NCBI GenBank assembly: GCA_028275345.1
Contig: JAPWUV010000006.1
Span: 175,342 to 239,341, forward strand
Direction of reading: 5' to 3'
DNA: 64,000 bases
DNA from: a bacterium
GTDB lineage: Bacteria; Zhuqueibacterota; Zhuqueibacteria; Oleimicrobiales; Geothermoviventaceae
Part shown: positions 17,353-25,584 of the stretch, piece by piece
Layout: each line of letters begins with the position of its first letter
Position numbering within the stretch: the stretch's first letter is position 1
The notes under the pieces: generated by a model
What the model was told of the DNA's origin: nothing
Database searches by the model: none
Seen by the model: the letters and a program-made list of their open reading frames with translations, nothing else
Position numbers and translations under genes: made by a program

Positions 17353-19740
17353 TCAGGATGGGTCTCTCGAATCCATGAGGTTCGATTTGGGACTGCGAGA
17401 GACCAGAAGGCGGAGAGCATTGAGCCCGACGATCAGCGTGGTACCCTCGTGGAGGATAATGGCGAGCGGGATGCCAGCCAATCCGGTAATTGCCAGCGGA
17501 ACCAGGATCGCGATCACGATCAAGGACAAGCCCAGATTCTGGAGAAGAATGCGGCGGCTGGCACGCCCCAGCGCGATCGCCGACGGAAGGTGGGTGAGCT
17601 CGTCCGACATGAGGGCGACATCCGCCGTGTCCAGAGCCATTTCCGAGCCCGATGCCCCCATGGCAATCCCGACCGTGGCCCGGGCCATCGCTGGGGCGTC
17701 GTTGACCCCATCGCCCACCATCGCGACGGTCCGGAACGCTCGAACCAGATCCTCGACAGCCTCAACCTTGCCTTCCGGGAGCAGCTCGGCCCGGACGTCA
17801 TCGATCCCAAGCTCCTGGGCTATGGCGTGCACCGTCGGGTACGCGTCTCCGGACACCACCGCCACGCGCTCGATCCCCAAGGCCCGCAGCTGCGCCAACA
17901 CCGACCGAGCCTCCGGCCTTGGGGAATCCCGAAATCCGATAAGGCCGACACAGTCTGTATCGACAGCCACCCAGGAGACAGTGATCCCGCGAGTCCTCAT
18001 CCCCTCTTCCATCCGGATGATCTCCGCTGGCAACGGACAGCCGAGCTCCTCCAGAAGCCTGCGGTTCCCCACGGCGATCCTCCGGCCGTCGACAGTCGCG
18101 ACGAGCCCCATGCCTGGCCTGGCTCGAACCTCCCTCGGGGGACCAGTCCGGATCCCCGAGCTCTGCGCCTTCCGCACGATGGCTTCGCTCAGCGGATGGG
18201 GAACCCCCATCGCCGCGGACGCTGCCACCTCGAGCACGCGCCCGGCAGCAATCCCCGGGGTCCCCACAACCTCCACGACCTCGGGTCTCCCGCGGGTCAG
18301 CGTTCCGGTCTTGTCGAAGGCAATCGCGCGAAGAACTCCGAGACTCTGCAAGATCGTCCCCCCCTTCACCAGGATCCCTTCCCGGGCTCCGCGAGCCAAG
18401 GCCGAAAGGGTAGTTGCTGGCGCGGCCACTACTAAGGCACAAGGCGAAAGAGCCACAAGCACGGCGATGCCCCGCAATGCCGCCGTCTTCCAGGGGAGCC
18501 AACCAAGCAGCGGAGGCAAAACCGCCACACAAAAGACCAGAGCGAGCGCGAGGGGCACGTAGACGCGTTGGAACCGTTCCAGGACGAGCTGCACCCTCGG
18601 TTTTCGGGACTCGGCCTGCTCAATCAGCCGCAGCATGCGGGACAGCGTCGTGTCGCCCGCAAGTCGATCCACCTCGATCTCCAAAGTCCCCGGACCGTTG
18701 AGGGAACCCTGAAGGACCGGGTCGCCCGCGCCTTTCGCCACGGGGACGCTCTCGCCAGTGATCGGACTTTGGTCCACTTCGGAGGCGCCGGATACGACTT
18801 TCCCATCCACGGGGATGCGTTCCCCGGGCCGCACGATCACCACGTCCCCGCGAAGCAGCTCTTCCACTGGTAACTCAAGAAACTCGCCATTCCGCCGGAC
18901 TCGAGCCCTTTCGGGCCTCAGTCGAGACAAAGTCTCGATCTCCCTGCGAGCTCGTACCAGCACGAACTTCTCTAAGCTGTGGCCCAGGCTGAACAACAAG
19001 AGAAGAAGGGCACCCTCGGGGTAGTGCCCCAGAACAGCAGCCCCAGCGGCAGCCGCCACCATGAGCAAGTCCACCTCCAGTCGGAGGTAGGCCAGGGCCA
19101 GCAATCCGTGTTTCGTCGCATCCCAGCCGCCAGCGAAGTAGGACACGAGGTACAGCCCGAGAGCCTCCCTCGGCAAGTGCAGAACCTCATCGAGGAGGAA
19201 AGCCAAGGCCAGGCTTGCACCCGAGACCATCGCGCGCGCCAGCTCGGCGTGTCTTCGAATCCACCCGCGAGGCTCCCTTCTCGGAAGCTCGACGGTGTAG
19301 CCCAACTGCCGCACCCGGCGAACGATCTCTTCCAAGCTGAGCAGGTGGGAGTCGTACTCCACGTACAATCGCTCTGCCGGATAGCTGACGCTCACGGTCA
19401 ATAGGCCCTCGACCCGTCGTAGAATATGCTCGATGCTCAGGGCGCAGTCGGCACAGTCCATGTCCGTGATGTGCAGACTTTCGTGCCGATAGCGGCTGGA
19501 GATGGCCGCTCCCTCCCGCTCGACGAGGCGACGCACCTCGGCCAGACTCAGCTCCCTGGGATCGTAGTGCAGGCAGAAATACCAATCCCCGTTGGCGCGC
19601 TTCACGTGCGCTTTGAGGATGCCCCGCTTGGCCTTTACCCTGTCGAGAAGTCGGTCCACGCACTGGTCTTTCTCGGAACCCACCTGAGGCAAGACCAGTG
19701 GCAGCTCGACCAGAACCGTTTCTCCCGTCGCTGGCGTCAC
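17353..19740 (-). CDS. P1B-type heavy-metal-transporting ATPase (SPC/HEGTT, P1B-4-like)
   Basis: Inner-membrane cation pump, about 795 aa. All P-type landmarks are visible: TGES (about 328-331), phosphorylated Asp D476 in DKTGTLT, the HP motif (VPHPLSEA) and GDGVNDAPA. The metal-site helix carries SPC instead of CPC, and the last helix has HEGTT. This pair marks the P1B-4 subgroup (CoaT, CtpD, PfeT), linked to export of Co2+, Fe2+ or related divalent ions. Unusually for that subgroup, the N-terminus has an HMA-like domain with DCADC (about 95-99), preceded by a second domain of similar shape lacking CxxC. The start is uncertain: the GTG at 19740 lies 28 bp past the upstream stop, while 19842 would overlap that gene by 74 bp. 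Last gene of a four-gene operon. Confidence 0.88.
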   Translation of the reverse strand: MTPATGETVLVELPLVLPQVGSEKDQCVDRLLDRVKAKRGILKAHVKRANGDWYFCLHYDPRELSLAEVRRLVEREGAAISSRYRHESLHITDMDCADCALSIEHILRRVEGLLTVSVSYPAERLYVEYDSHLLSLEEIVRRVRQLGYTVELPRREPRGWIRRHAELARAMVSGASLALAFLLDEVLHLPREALGLYLVSYFAGGWDATKHGLLALAYLRLEVDLLMVAAAAGAAVLGHYPEGALLLLLFSLGHSLEKFVLVRARREIETLSRLRPERARVRRNGEFLELPVEELLRGDVVIVRPGERIPVDGKVVSGASEVDQSPITGESVPVAKGAGDPVLQGSLNGPGTLEIEVDRLAGDTTLSRMLRLIEQAESRKPRVQLVLERFQRVYVPLALALVFCVAVLPPLLGWLPWKTAALRGIAVLVALSPCALVVAAPATTLSALARGAREGILVKGGTILQSLGVLRAIAFDKTGTLTRGRPEVVEVVGTPGIAAGRVLEVAASAAMGVPHPLSEAIVRKAQSSGIRTGPPREVRARPGMGLVATVDGRRIAVGNRRLLEELGCPLPAEIIRMEEGMRTRGITVSWVAVDTDCVGLIGFRDSPRPEARSVLAQLRALGIERVAVVSGDAYPTVHAIAQELGIDDVRAELLPEGKVEAVEDLVRAFRTVAMVGDGVNDAPAMARATVGIAMGASGSEMALDTADVALMSDELTHLPSAIALGRASRRILLQNLGLSLIVIAILVPLAITGLAGIPLAIILHEGTTLIVGLNALRLLVSRSPKSNLMDSRDPS

Positions 19741-19768
19741 GGCCGTATTCCCGTTGATCAGGCTCCGT

Positions 19769-20587
19769 CTACTCTGCCCCGGAGGCCGGCCCCGCAGCTG
19801 CAAGCTGACTCTTTCGAAGCACCTCGCCCAGGCAACCTCCATAGAAGCGAGCGAGGTACTCCTCCGATTCCAGCAGGTGTTGATCCTGTACCCTCAACCC
19901 TCTTTCCAACATGAACTTCAGTTCGGCAAGATCACTCGACCACCGGAAGCCCGTCCAAAATTCCGTGCCGCTGAACTGCGTCTTGTAGAGGGCGTTACGG
20001 GAGTAGCAGGTGCCCAGGTAAAGGAAACGGTAACCCTCCCGCGCAAAGTGATCAACTGCCGTGGTCATCATGTACATTCCAAGATTCCGAGGGTAGTAAT
20101 TGAGATCGTAGAAAGCGTAGTAATAGTAGCCCATCTCCGGCGGTTCCAGATACAGAGTGACGATGCCCACCTCCTGCCCATTGCTGTCATCGCGGTAGAC
20201 GAGGAGGTGATTGACGATGGGCGATTGGAACAGGGAATCCAGACGTTCGTAGGTCATGATGTCCTTCCCCCATTTGATGTCCGCGTAGGTCTTGCAGAAT
20301 TCCCGCCAGTCCTCGTTGTAAGGGAACTCCTCGCGGGGTACCAGCCGGAAGGATATGCCCGCGCATTTCCGCAGAATGCGTCGATTTTCCGAGGACAATG
20401 CGAACTGCTCCAGGCGAACGCGAAGGTGTCGACACATGTAGAAGCGACTCAAGTCCCTGGCCCCGGGGAGGAATCCCCGAGCGAAGATCTGCGACGGCCT
20501 TTCCCCCTCATCCGGGATCGCCCAGATGGCGTAGGGGAAAATGTAATGGGAATAGTCTGGCGTGCATTCCGAGAATAGGATCTTCAT
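19769..20587 (-). CDS. ATE-like aminoacyl-tRNA:protein transferase / GNAT-fold protein
   Basis: A 272-aa cytoplasmic protein resembling arginyl/leucyl-tRNA-protein transferases (ATE1/Bpt). The N-terminal part has FSECTPDYSHY and a MCRHLRVRLEQF...SSENRR segment, which parallels the Cys/Arg-rich core of that family. The C-terminal part (GYYYYAFYDLNY, LGMYMM, YRFLYLGTCY, LYKTQF, FWTGFRW) follows the ATE C-terminal GNAT pattern. Known members attach Arg or Leu from tRNA to protein N-termini for N-end-rule degradation; the acceptor here is unknown. The ATG at 20587 is preferred over a TTG at 20605. It lies 63 bp after alr and 28 bp before the ATPase gene. A plain GNAT acetyltransferase is the main alternative. 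Confidence 0.55.
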   Translation of the reverse strand: MKILFSECTPDYSHYIFPYAIWAIPDEGERPSQIFARGFLPGARDLSRFYMCRHLRVRLEQFALSSENRRILRKCAGISFRLVPREEFPYNEDWREFCKTYADIKWGKDIMTYERLDSLFQSPIVNHLLVYRDDSNGQEVGIVTLYLEPPEMGYYYYAFYDLNYYPRNLGMYMMTTAVDHFAREGYRFLYLGTCYSRNALYKTQFSGTEFWTGFRWSSDLAELKFMLERGLRVQDQHLLESEEYLARFYGGCLGEVLRKSQLAAAGPASGAE

Positions 20588-20650
20588 CGCAACCCCATCC
20601 GCCAATGTTCGCGCACGGGCTTCGGAGAGTTGCCGGTTCGGGCGGCCGTC

Positions 20651-21781
20651 TCAGGACGGCGCTTCCTCCTCGAAAAGATGGATGCGGGACAATCTCGGGC
20701 CCCATCCGGCCAGGATGTCGTAGGAAACTGTCCCTCTCCAGCTGGCGATGTCGTGAGCTGTGATCTCCTCCTGGCCGTCGCGGCCCAGCACCGTGACCAC
20801 GTCCCAACGGCTCACGCCCTCGATTTCCGTCACGTCGATCATCGTGGCATCCATGGCATTTCCGCCGACGATGGGGGCTTTCTTGCCGCGAACGAGCATG
20901 TAGCCCCGGTTCCGGACCCTCGGGAATCCATCGGCGTAGCCGATGGTCACGACTGCGATCCGTCTCGGGCTTTCGGCGACGTAATGCATCCCGTAGCCCA
21001 CCACGTCGCCGGGCTCAAGGTCCCGGAGGGCAGCAATCCTGGCTCGCACGCTCATGACCGGGCGGATCCCCTCAATGCGGCGGCAAACTTGCGAGGGGTA
21101 CACACCAAGGGGAAGAATACCCAGCCGGACCAGGTCGAAGTGAGCACGCGGGATATCCAGGAATCCGCCGCTATTGCACATGTGACGGTAGCGCACGCGG
21201 ATGCCATCCTCGCGCATTGCATTCAGCACGGACTCGAAGCGACCCAACTGTTCGTACGCGAAGCTCTTGTCCAGCTCATCGGACTGAGCGAAGTGGCTCA
21301 TGACGCCCTCGAACTCCACCTCCGGGGCCGAAGCCACGGCACGAATCACTTCCATGGCCCGCGTCCAACGGACTCCGTACCGGCTAAGCCCGGTGTCCAC
21401 CTCCACGTGCACGCAGGCCCGCTTTCCCACTCGCCGGACGGCCTGGCGTACGAGGGTGAGCATCTCGAGCTCGTTCACGAAGAAGCTGAGCCGCTGCTCC
21501 AGGCAGACTTCCACCTCCTCCGGGGAGCGTTCGCCGAAGATCAGGATGGGGGCGTTGATCCCCTGCTCTCGCAGTTCCAACGCCTCGCCCAGCGTCGCCA
21601 CCGCGAGGTAGCAGGCCCCCGCCCGGAGGGCCTCATTCGCCACCGCCGCCGCGCCGTGACCGTAGGCCTGGTCCTTCACCACCGAGAGCACGCCCACCCC
21701 TTCCGGCTTGTCGCGGAAGATGCGACGGAAGTTCTCCCGCAGGGCGCGGTGATCGATTTCGATCCAAGCGGAGCGAAACAA
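20651..21781 (-). CDS. alr: alanine racemase
   Basis: PLP enzyme interconverting L- and D-alanine for peptidoglycan. About 376 aa from a TTG start at 21781, chosen because GAGGAGGTGCCGT precedes it and the protein then begins where the family does. The PLP-binding lysine is K36 in VVKDQAYGHG; most family members read KANAYGHG or KADAYGHG, so the Asp-Gln after Lys is a small deviation. The C-terminal catalytic Tyr is in VVGYGMHY, followed by IGYADGFPR, and the NAMDATMIDVT block is present. Second gene of the four-gene operon, 46 bp after the PurD-like gene. Confidence 0.92.
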   Translation of the reverse strand: MFRSAWIEIDHRALRENFRRIFRDKPEGVGVLSVVKDQAYGHGAAAVANEALRAGACYLAVATLGEALELREQGINAPILIFGERSPEEVEVCLEQRLSFFVNELEMLTLVRQAVRRVGKRACVHVEVDTGLSRYGVRWTRAMEVIRAVASAPEVEFEGVMSHFAQSDELDKSFAYEQLGRFESVLNAMREDGIRVRYRHMCNSGGFLDIPRAHFDLVRLGILPLGVYPSQVCRRIEGIRPVMSVRARIAALRDLEPGDVVGYGMHYVAESPRRIAVVTIGYADGFPRVRNRGYMLVRGKKAPIVGGNAMDATMIDVTEIEGVSRWDVVTVLGRDGQEEITAHDIASWRGTVSYDILAGWGPRLSRIHLFEEEAPS

Positions 21782-21827
21782 ACGGCACCTCCTCGTTTGC
21801 GTCGGATCCCTAGCTAAGGCCTCTTGC

Positions 21828-23123
21828 TCATTCCGAACCGGGCGGCCAAAGGCTCTTTCCGATATCCGTACGGTAGTAGCTCGCCAGGCATCGAATCTTT
21901 CGGATGTTTTCGTAGGCGATCCGAATGGCTTCTTCCAGTGTGGGAGCCAGAGCCACGACATCGACGATCCGGTGCCCCGTAGCCACAAGCTGCCCCGTGG
22001 CATTGAGGCCCACCTCGTTCCACCACGCATCGCAGGTGAGCTCGCCTTCTACCCTCACGGGAAGGGAGGGTCCGACGATCCTGACGTACGGGTAGCCGTA
22101 GCCCGCCAGGGTCAGAGAGCAACCGAAGCGCCTATCCGGATGGAACTGCGGAGTCGGACGTCGGTCGTTCGCAACATCCCAAACCACCTCCAGCGGATTC
22201 TGGAGCATGCGGAGGATCATGGGACCGGAAGTCACTCCGAGGCGGATGTTGTACTCCAGCACGTGCCAGCGGCCATCCCTCAGGGCCGCGGTGACCTGCA
22301 CTGGTCCATGGTATCCCACCTGACGGAACCACGGCAGAAGCGGCCGGAGGAGGTGGCGAGCCAGGCCGTATTTGTCCTCGGGATCCTGCTCCACGATGCC
22401 GCCCAGTGGAGCTCCGGCTACGATCCCCATGTTGCCGTCAAAGGCTCTCTTGTATTCCTGATTGGTGACAAGGGAGAAAATCTCGCCTCCGCTCACGAAG
22501 GCGATGTGGCCGATCTCCCGCCGCCCCATGTACTCCTGCAGGAACACGCCCTCCGCGTAGTCAATCTTCTCCAACCACGCCCGCGTATCTTCCACCGTCT
22601 CGCAGACGATGGTATGGATTGGGCTCGTCGGCGAACAAAGCGGATTCTTGATGACGAAGGGCCTCGGGTTCGTCCTGAGGATCTCCTCCGCCTCGAGCCG
22701 ATTCCGGGCTACGTAGGCTTTCGGAAAAGGGATCCGAAACTGGCGGCACAGTCGCCTCGCATAATCCCTCTCCCTCTCCAGCTTCATCCCTTCCCCAGTG
22801 GGAGAAAGGATGGGCACGCCGCTCCCAACAAGTTCAACGGCCCACGGCTCCAACGCCCAATCGATGGACATTGGAATGACCAGATCGATCCGTTTTTCTT
22901 CGATCAGCCGGCAGGGGTTGGGATAGACTTCGCGCAAGTAAGTTGGCCCCTCCAAGGAAGGAGGATAGTGGGCATAATCGCGCGTCAGGTACGTGCACAC
23001 CTCGGCGCCATCTTCTTTCAAGATACGGAGGACCCCCTGCGTGAACGCTCCGACGCCCAACACCATCACGCGCAGACGGGCTTTGGACCGTTTCCCACTC
23101 CGTTCCCCTTCTTCGCTGGCCAT
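21828..23123 (-). CDS. PurD-like ATP-grasp ligase (diverged GAR synthetase homolog)
   Basis: A 431-aa ATP-grasp protein collinear with phosphoribosylamine-glycine ligase: N-terminal nucleotide-like fold (MVLGVGAFTQGVL), central ATP-grasp domain (VIKNPL, FLQEYMGRREIGHIAFV, NQEYKRAFDGNMG) and a C-domain ending in YRTDIGK. The Mg-binding EYN is kept, but the RFGDPE that normally follows is replaced by IRLGVTSGP, and the substrate loops differ from PurD. It may therefore ligate an amino acid other than glycine, or another amine. The ATG at 23123 is preceded by GGAGGAGCC; upstream in-frame sequence to 23294 is non-coding in character and contains the promoter. First gene of an operon with alr, the ATE-like gene and the P1B ATPase. 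True PurD function remains possible. Confidence 0.72.
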   Translation of the reverse strand: MASEEGERSGKRSKARLRVMVLGVGAFTQGVLRILKEDGAEVCTYLTRDYAHYPPSLEGPTYLREVYPNPCRLIEEKRIDLVIPMSIDWALEPWAVELVGSGVPILSPTGEGMKLERERDYARRLCRQFRIPFPKAYVARNRLEAEEILRTNPRPFVIKNPLCSPTSPIHTIVCETVEDTRAWLEKIDYAEGVFLQEYMGRREIGHIAFVSGGEIFSLVTNQEYKRAFDGNMGIVAGAPLGGIVEQDPEDKYGLARHLLRPLLPWFRQVGYHGPVQVTAALRDGRWHVLEYNIRLGVTSGPMILRMLQNPLEVVWDVANDRRPTPQFHPDRRFGCSLTLAGYGYPYVRIVGPSLPVRVEGELTCDAWWNEVGLNATGQLVATGHRIVDVVALAPTLEEAIRIAYENIRKIRCLASYYRTDIGKSLWPPGSE

Positions 23124-23214
23124 GGCTCCTCCACCTTCTCCGACTCCGACCGGCGATCCAAGCGCCTCCAGCACGCAAGCCAACCACGCACACTGGCTCG
23201 TGCAATCGCCGGCA

Positions 23215-23243
23215 AAGATATCTGATTGGCCGGCAATTTCCAA
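23215..23243 (-). promoter_or_regulatory. predicted promoter of the PurD-like/alr/ATE-like/P1B operon
   Basis: Minus strand: TTGGAA (23238-23243), 17-bp spacer, TATCTT (23215-23220). Transcription would start near 23208, about 85 bases before the PurD-like ATG. It is divergent from the TPR-gene promoter about 95 bp away. Confidence 0.55.
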
Positions 23244-23335
23244 CGCCAAAGGCGCCGGATTCGATGAGTCGTCCCCAGGCGGCGATGATTCCACCTGAGC
23301 AGGCGGGATACGTAATCCATTGATGGGAATTTCGC

Positions 23336-23364
23336 TTGCGCGGGTCAGCGCTTTGGCGTATATT
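23336..23364 (+). promoter_or_regulatory. predicted sigma-70 promoter of the TPR lipoprotein gene
   Basis: TTGCGC (23336-23341), exact 17-bp spacer, TATATT (23359-23364). The start of transcription would be near 23371, with a leader of about 53 bases containing AAGGAGA before the ATG at 23424. Confidence 0.65.
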
Positions 23365-23423
23365 CCGCCGACCTGGATGAACCCGGGCAGTGAGAAACTT
23401 GAAAATCTTTAAGGAGACTCAAG

Positions 23424-24542
23424 ATGAAGCGCACACTGATGGCGGCAACCTTCGCCCTTGTTGCGGTCAGCTTGCTGGCCTTCGTCGGCTGCCAGACGAA
23501 GGAGGTGACCTCCGCGAAGGTGTATATCCAGCAAGACGACTGGGACAAGGCCATTGAGCAGCTGCAGGCGGCGGTGAAGCTTTATCCCAACGATCCGGAG
23601 GCCCATTACCTCCTCGGCGAAGGCTACGCAGTGAAGGGCGACTACGACGGGATGAATCGCGAGTTCCAAGCTTCCCTGGCCATCAGCCCCAAGTTTGAGC
23701 AGCAAATCCGGGCGAGCCGCGAGAAGTACTGGGTCCGGGCGTTCAACAGCGGCGTGAACAAGTTCAATGCCCACGCCTACGATGCTGCAGCGCAGGATTT
23801 CCTCACGGCGACGCAGATCGACCCCTCTCGTCCCGAAGCCTACGTCAACGGAGCAACTGCCTACGTCGTCCTTGACAGCTTGAACCGGGCCATTGAGGTG
23901 GCGGAGCGGGGGCTTCAGCGCTGCCCCAACGATCCCAAGCTCCTCAATCTCGCCGGCGACCTTTACCTCCGGGCGGAACGGTATGGGGACGCCATCACTA
24001 CGCTCGAAAAGGCGGTGGCTGCGGATCCGAACAATGCCAACGCCGTGGCCAACCTGGCCCGAGCCTACCACAGCGCCGGCAAGGGGGATCTGGCGTTGGA
24101 AACCTATCGGAAAGCCCTTGAGTCAGATCCGGAAAACACCGACTTGATCTTCAATATGGCCCTCCTTCACTTCAGCGCCAAACGGTATGACCAGGCAGCG
24201 GAATGCTTCGCGAAGGTCATCGAGAAGAACCCGGACGACTACGAGGCCAACTGGCGCCTGGCGGTCACCTACCTGGTCGTGGCCGATAGCCTCAACAAAC
24301 CCGTTGCCGAGCGGCTGATCAACGGAGAAGATGTGCCAGAGCAGGAGATCAAGAAGGTGCAAGAGGCGTACGGGAAGGCGATCCCGTACCTGGAGAAGTG
24401 CACCCAGCTGCGGCCTGACGACCCCGATCTCTGGCTCTACCTCGGCCAGGCATACGTCCGCTCCGGAAATCCCGCCAAGGGGGAAGAAGCCTTCAAGCGG
24501 GAGAAGGAACTTCGGGGAGAAGGGCAGAATCGGAACAAATAG
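23424..24542 (+). CDS. TPR-repeat lipoprotein
   Basis: A 372-aa predicted lipoprotein. The signal peptide ends in the lipobox FVGC (Cys at residue 23), so the mature protein is lipid-anchored. From about residue 30 onward it is built of tandem tetratricopeptide repeats (for example YDAAAQDFLTATQIDP, YGDAITTLEKAVAADP, LALETYRKALESDP), roughly eight to nine units, giving a superhelical protein-binding scaffold. A well-placed AAGGAGA precedes the ATG. It has its own promoter and is followed by an intrinsic terminator, so it is probably monocistronic. BamD is also a TPR lipoprotein, and this gene lies near bamA, but the repeat number here is larger than in BamD, so I make no such assignment. Confidence 0.88.
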   Translation: MKRTLMAATFALVAVSLLAFVGCQTKEVTSAKVYIQQDDWDKAIEQLQAAVKLYPNDPEAHYLLGEGYAVKGDYDGMNREFQASLAISPKFEQQIRASREKYWVRAFNSGVNKFNAHAYDAAAQDFLTATQIDPSRPEAYVNGATAYVVLDSLNRAIEVAERGLQRCPNDPKLLNLAGDLYLRAERYGDAITTLEKAVAADPNNANAVANLARAYHSAGKGDLALETYRKALESDPENTDLIFNMALLHFSAKRYDQAAECFAKVIEKNPDDYEANWRLAVTYLVVADSLNKPVAERLINGEDVPEQEIKKVQEAYGKAIPYLEKCTQLRPDDPDLWLYLGQAYVRSGNPAKGEEAFKREKELRGEGQNRNK

Positions 24543-24566
24543 CCCTCAACTCTGAGGCAAGAATGG

Positions 24567-24601
24567 AAGCCCCACCTGTGTCCGCGGGTTGGGGCTTTTT
24601 T
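24567..24601 (+). terminator. intrinsic terminator after the TPR gene
   Basis: AAGCCCCACC (24567-24576) pairs with GGGTTGGGGCTT (24586 onward) with one bulge, followed directly by TTTTTT. It lies 24 bp past the stop codon and ahead of uppS. Confidence 0.85.
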
Positions 24602-24684
24602 GTCGGGGAAAACTTTCTTCCCTTCTCCGCGTTGGACAAGTAGCCGGACTGGGAGAGCGAACCAACCCACTGGATCAGAAGCCC

Positions 24685-25536
24685 ATGCCCCTGGAACCCT
24701 GGGAACAGGAAGTCATCGATCGCCTGAAGTCCCGCGGCAACCTACCTCGCCACGTAGCAGTGATCATGGATGGAAACGGCCGGTGGGCCCGACAGCGCGG
24801 GCTGGAGCGCATCCACGGCCATCAGGAGGGAATTAACTCCGTCCGCGCTGTGGTGGAGGCTTGCGGAGCCCTTGGGATCCAAGTGCTCACCCTCTACACC
24901 TTCTCCACGGAGAACTGGAAGCGCCCCCGGCGCGAGGTGATGGCCTTGATGCGCCTTCTCATCCAGACCGTCCAGAATGAGTTGGACGAATTGGACAGGA
25001 ACAACGTCCGCCTCCGGACCATCGGCCGACTCCAGGACCTGCCCCGATACGCCCAGCGCGCTGTACGGAAAGCGATTGAGCACCTACAGGACAACAACGG
25101 CCTCACCGTTGTCCTAGCCCTGAGCTACAGCGGTCGGGAAGAAATCGCGGAAGCCGCGCGCCGATTGGCCACCGATGTCCTTCGCGGCGGACTCAAACCC
25201 GACGAGATCACCCCCGAGATCTTCTCCAGGTACCTCCAGACGGAAGGGCTTCCGGATCCGGACCTTCTCATCCGGACCAGCGGCGAGATGCGCCTGAGCA
25301 ATTTTCTCCTTTGGCAACTTGCCTACACGGAGCTCTACATCACCGATGTCCTGTGGCCTGACTTCCGAAAGAAGGAATTCTACGCCGCCATCGAGGAGTA
25401 TCAGCGGCGAGAACGACGCTTCGGCATGGTCAGCGAACAGCTCCGGACCCGGAAGAAGGCCTCAGATTCCGAACTGGTGAGAAGCGACTATTGGGCCCCC
25501 GCCCACAACGATGGGAACCCGGCCAATCCCCGCTGA
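24685..25536 (+). CDS. uppS: undecaprenyl diphosphate synthase (cis-prenyltransferase)
   Basis: Elongates farnesyl diphosphate with isopentenyl diphosphate to C55-PP, the lipid carrier for peptidoglycan and LPS. At 283 aa it is a little longer than usual because of a 25-residue tail. The catalytic block VIMDGNGRWA (D29) and downstream LTLYTFSTENW, the LSYSGREEI segment and LIRTSGEMRLSNFLLWQ are all present. The ATG at 24685 has no strong Shine-Dalgarno directly before it, but it gives the family N-terminus; the frame is open upstream to 24589. First gene of the envelope-biogenesis cluster; read-through from the TPR terminator or a weak local promoter would drive it. Confidence 0.94.
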   Translation: MPLEPWEQEVIDRLKSRGNLPRHVAVIMDGNGRWARQRGLERIHGHQEGINSVRAVVEACGALGIQVLTLYTFSTENWKRPRREVMALMRLLIQTVQNELDELDRNNVRLRTIGRLQDLPRYAQRAVRKAIEHLQDNNGLTVVLALSYSGREEIAEAARRLATDVLRGGLKPDEITPEIFSRYLQTEGLPDPDLLIRTSGEMRLSNFLLWQLAYTELYITDVLWPDFRKKEFYAAIEEYQRRERRFGMVSEQLRTRKKASDSELVRSDYWAPAHNDGNPANPR

Positions 25537-25584
25537 AGCTCCTTACGGCTGCAAGCGGGAAGCAAGAGAGCCCTTTGCCGGCAT

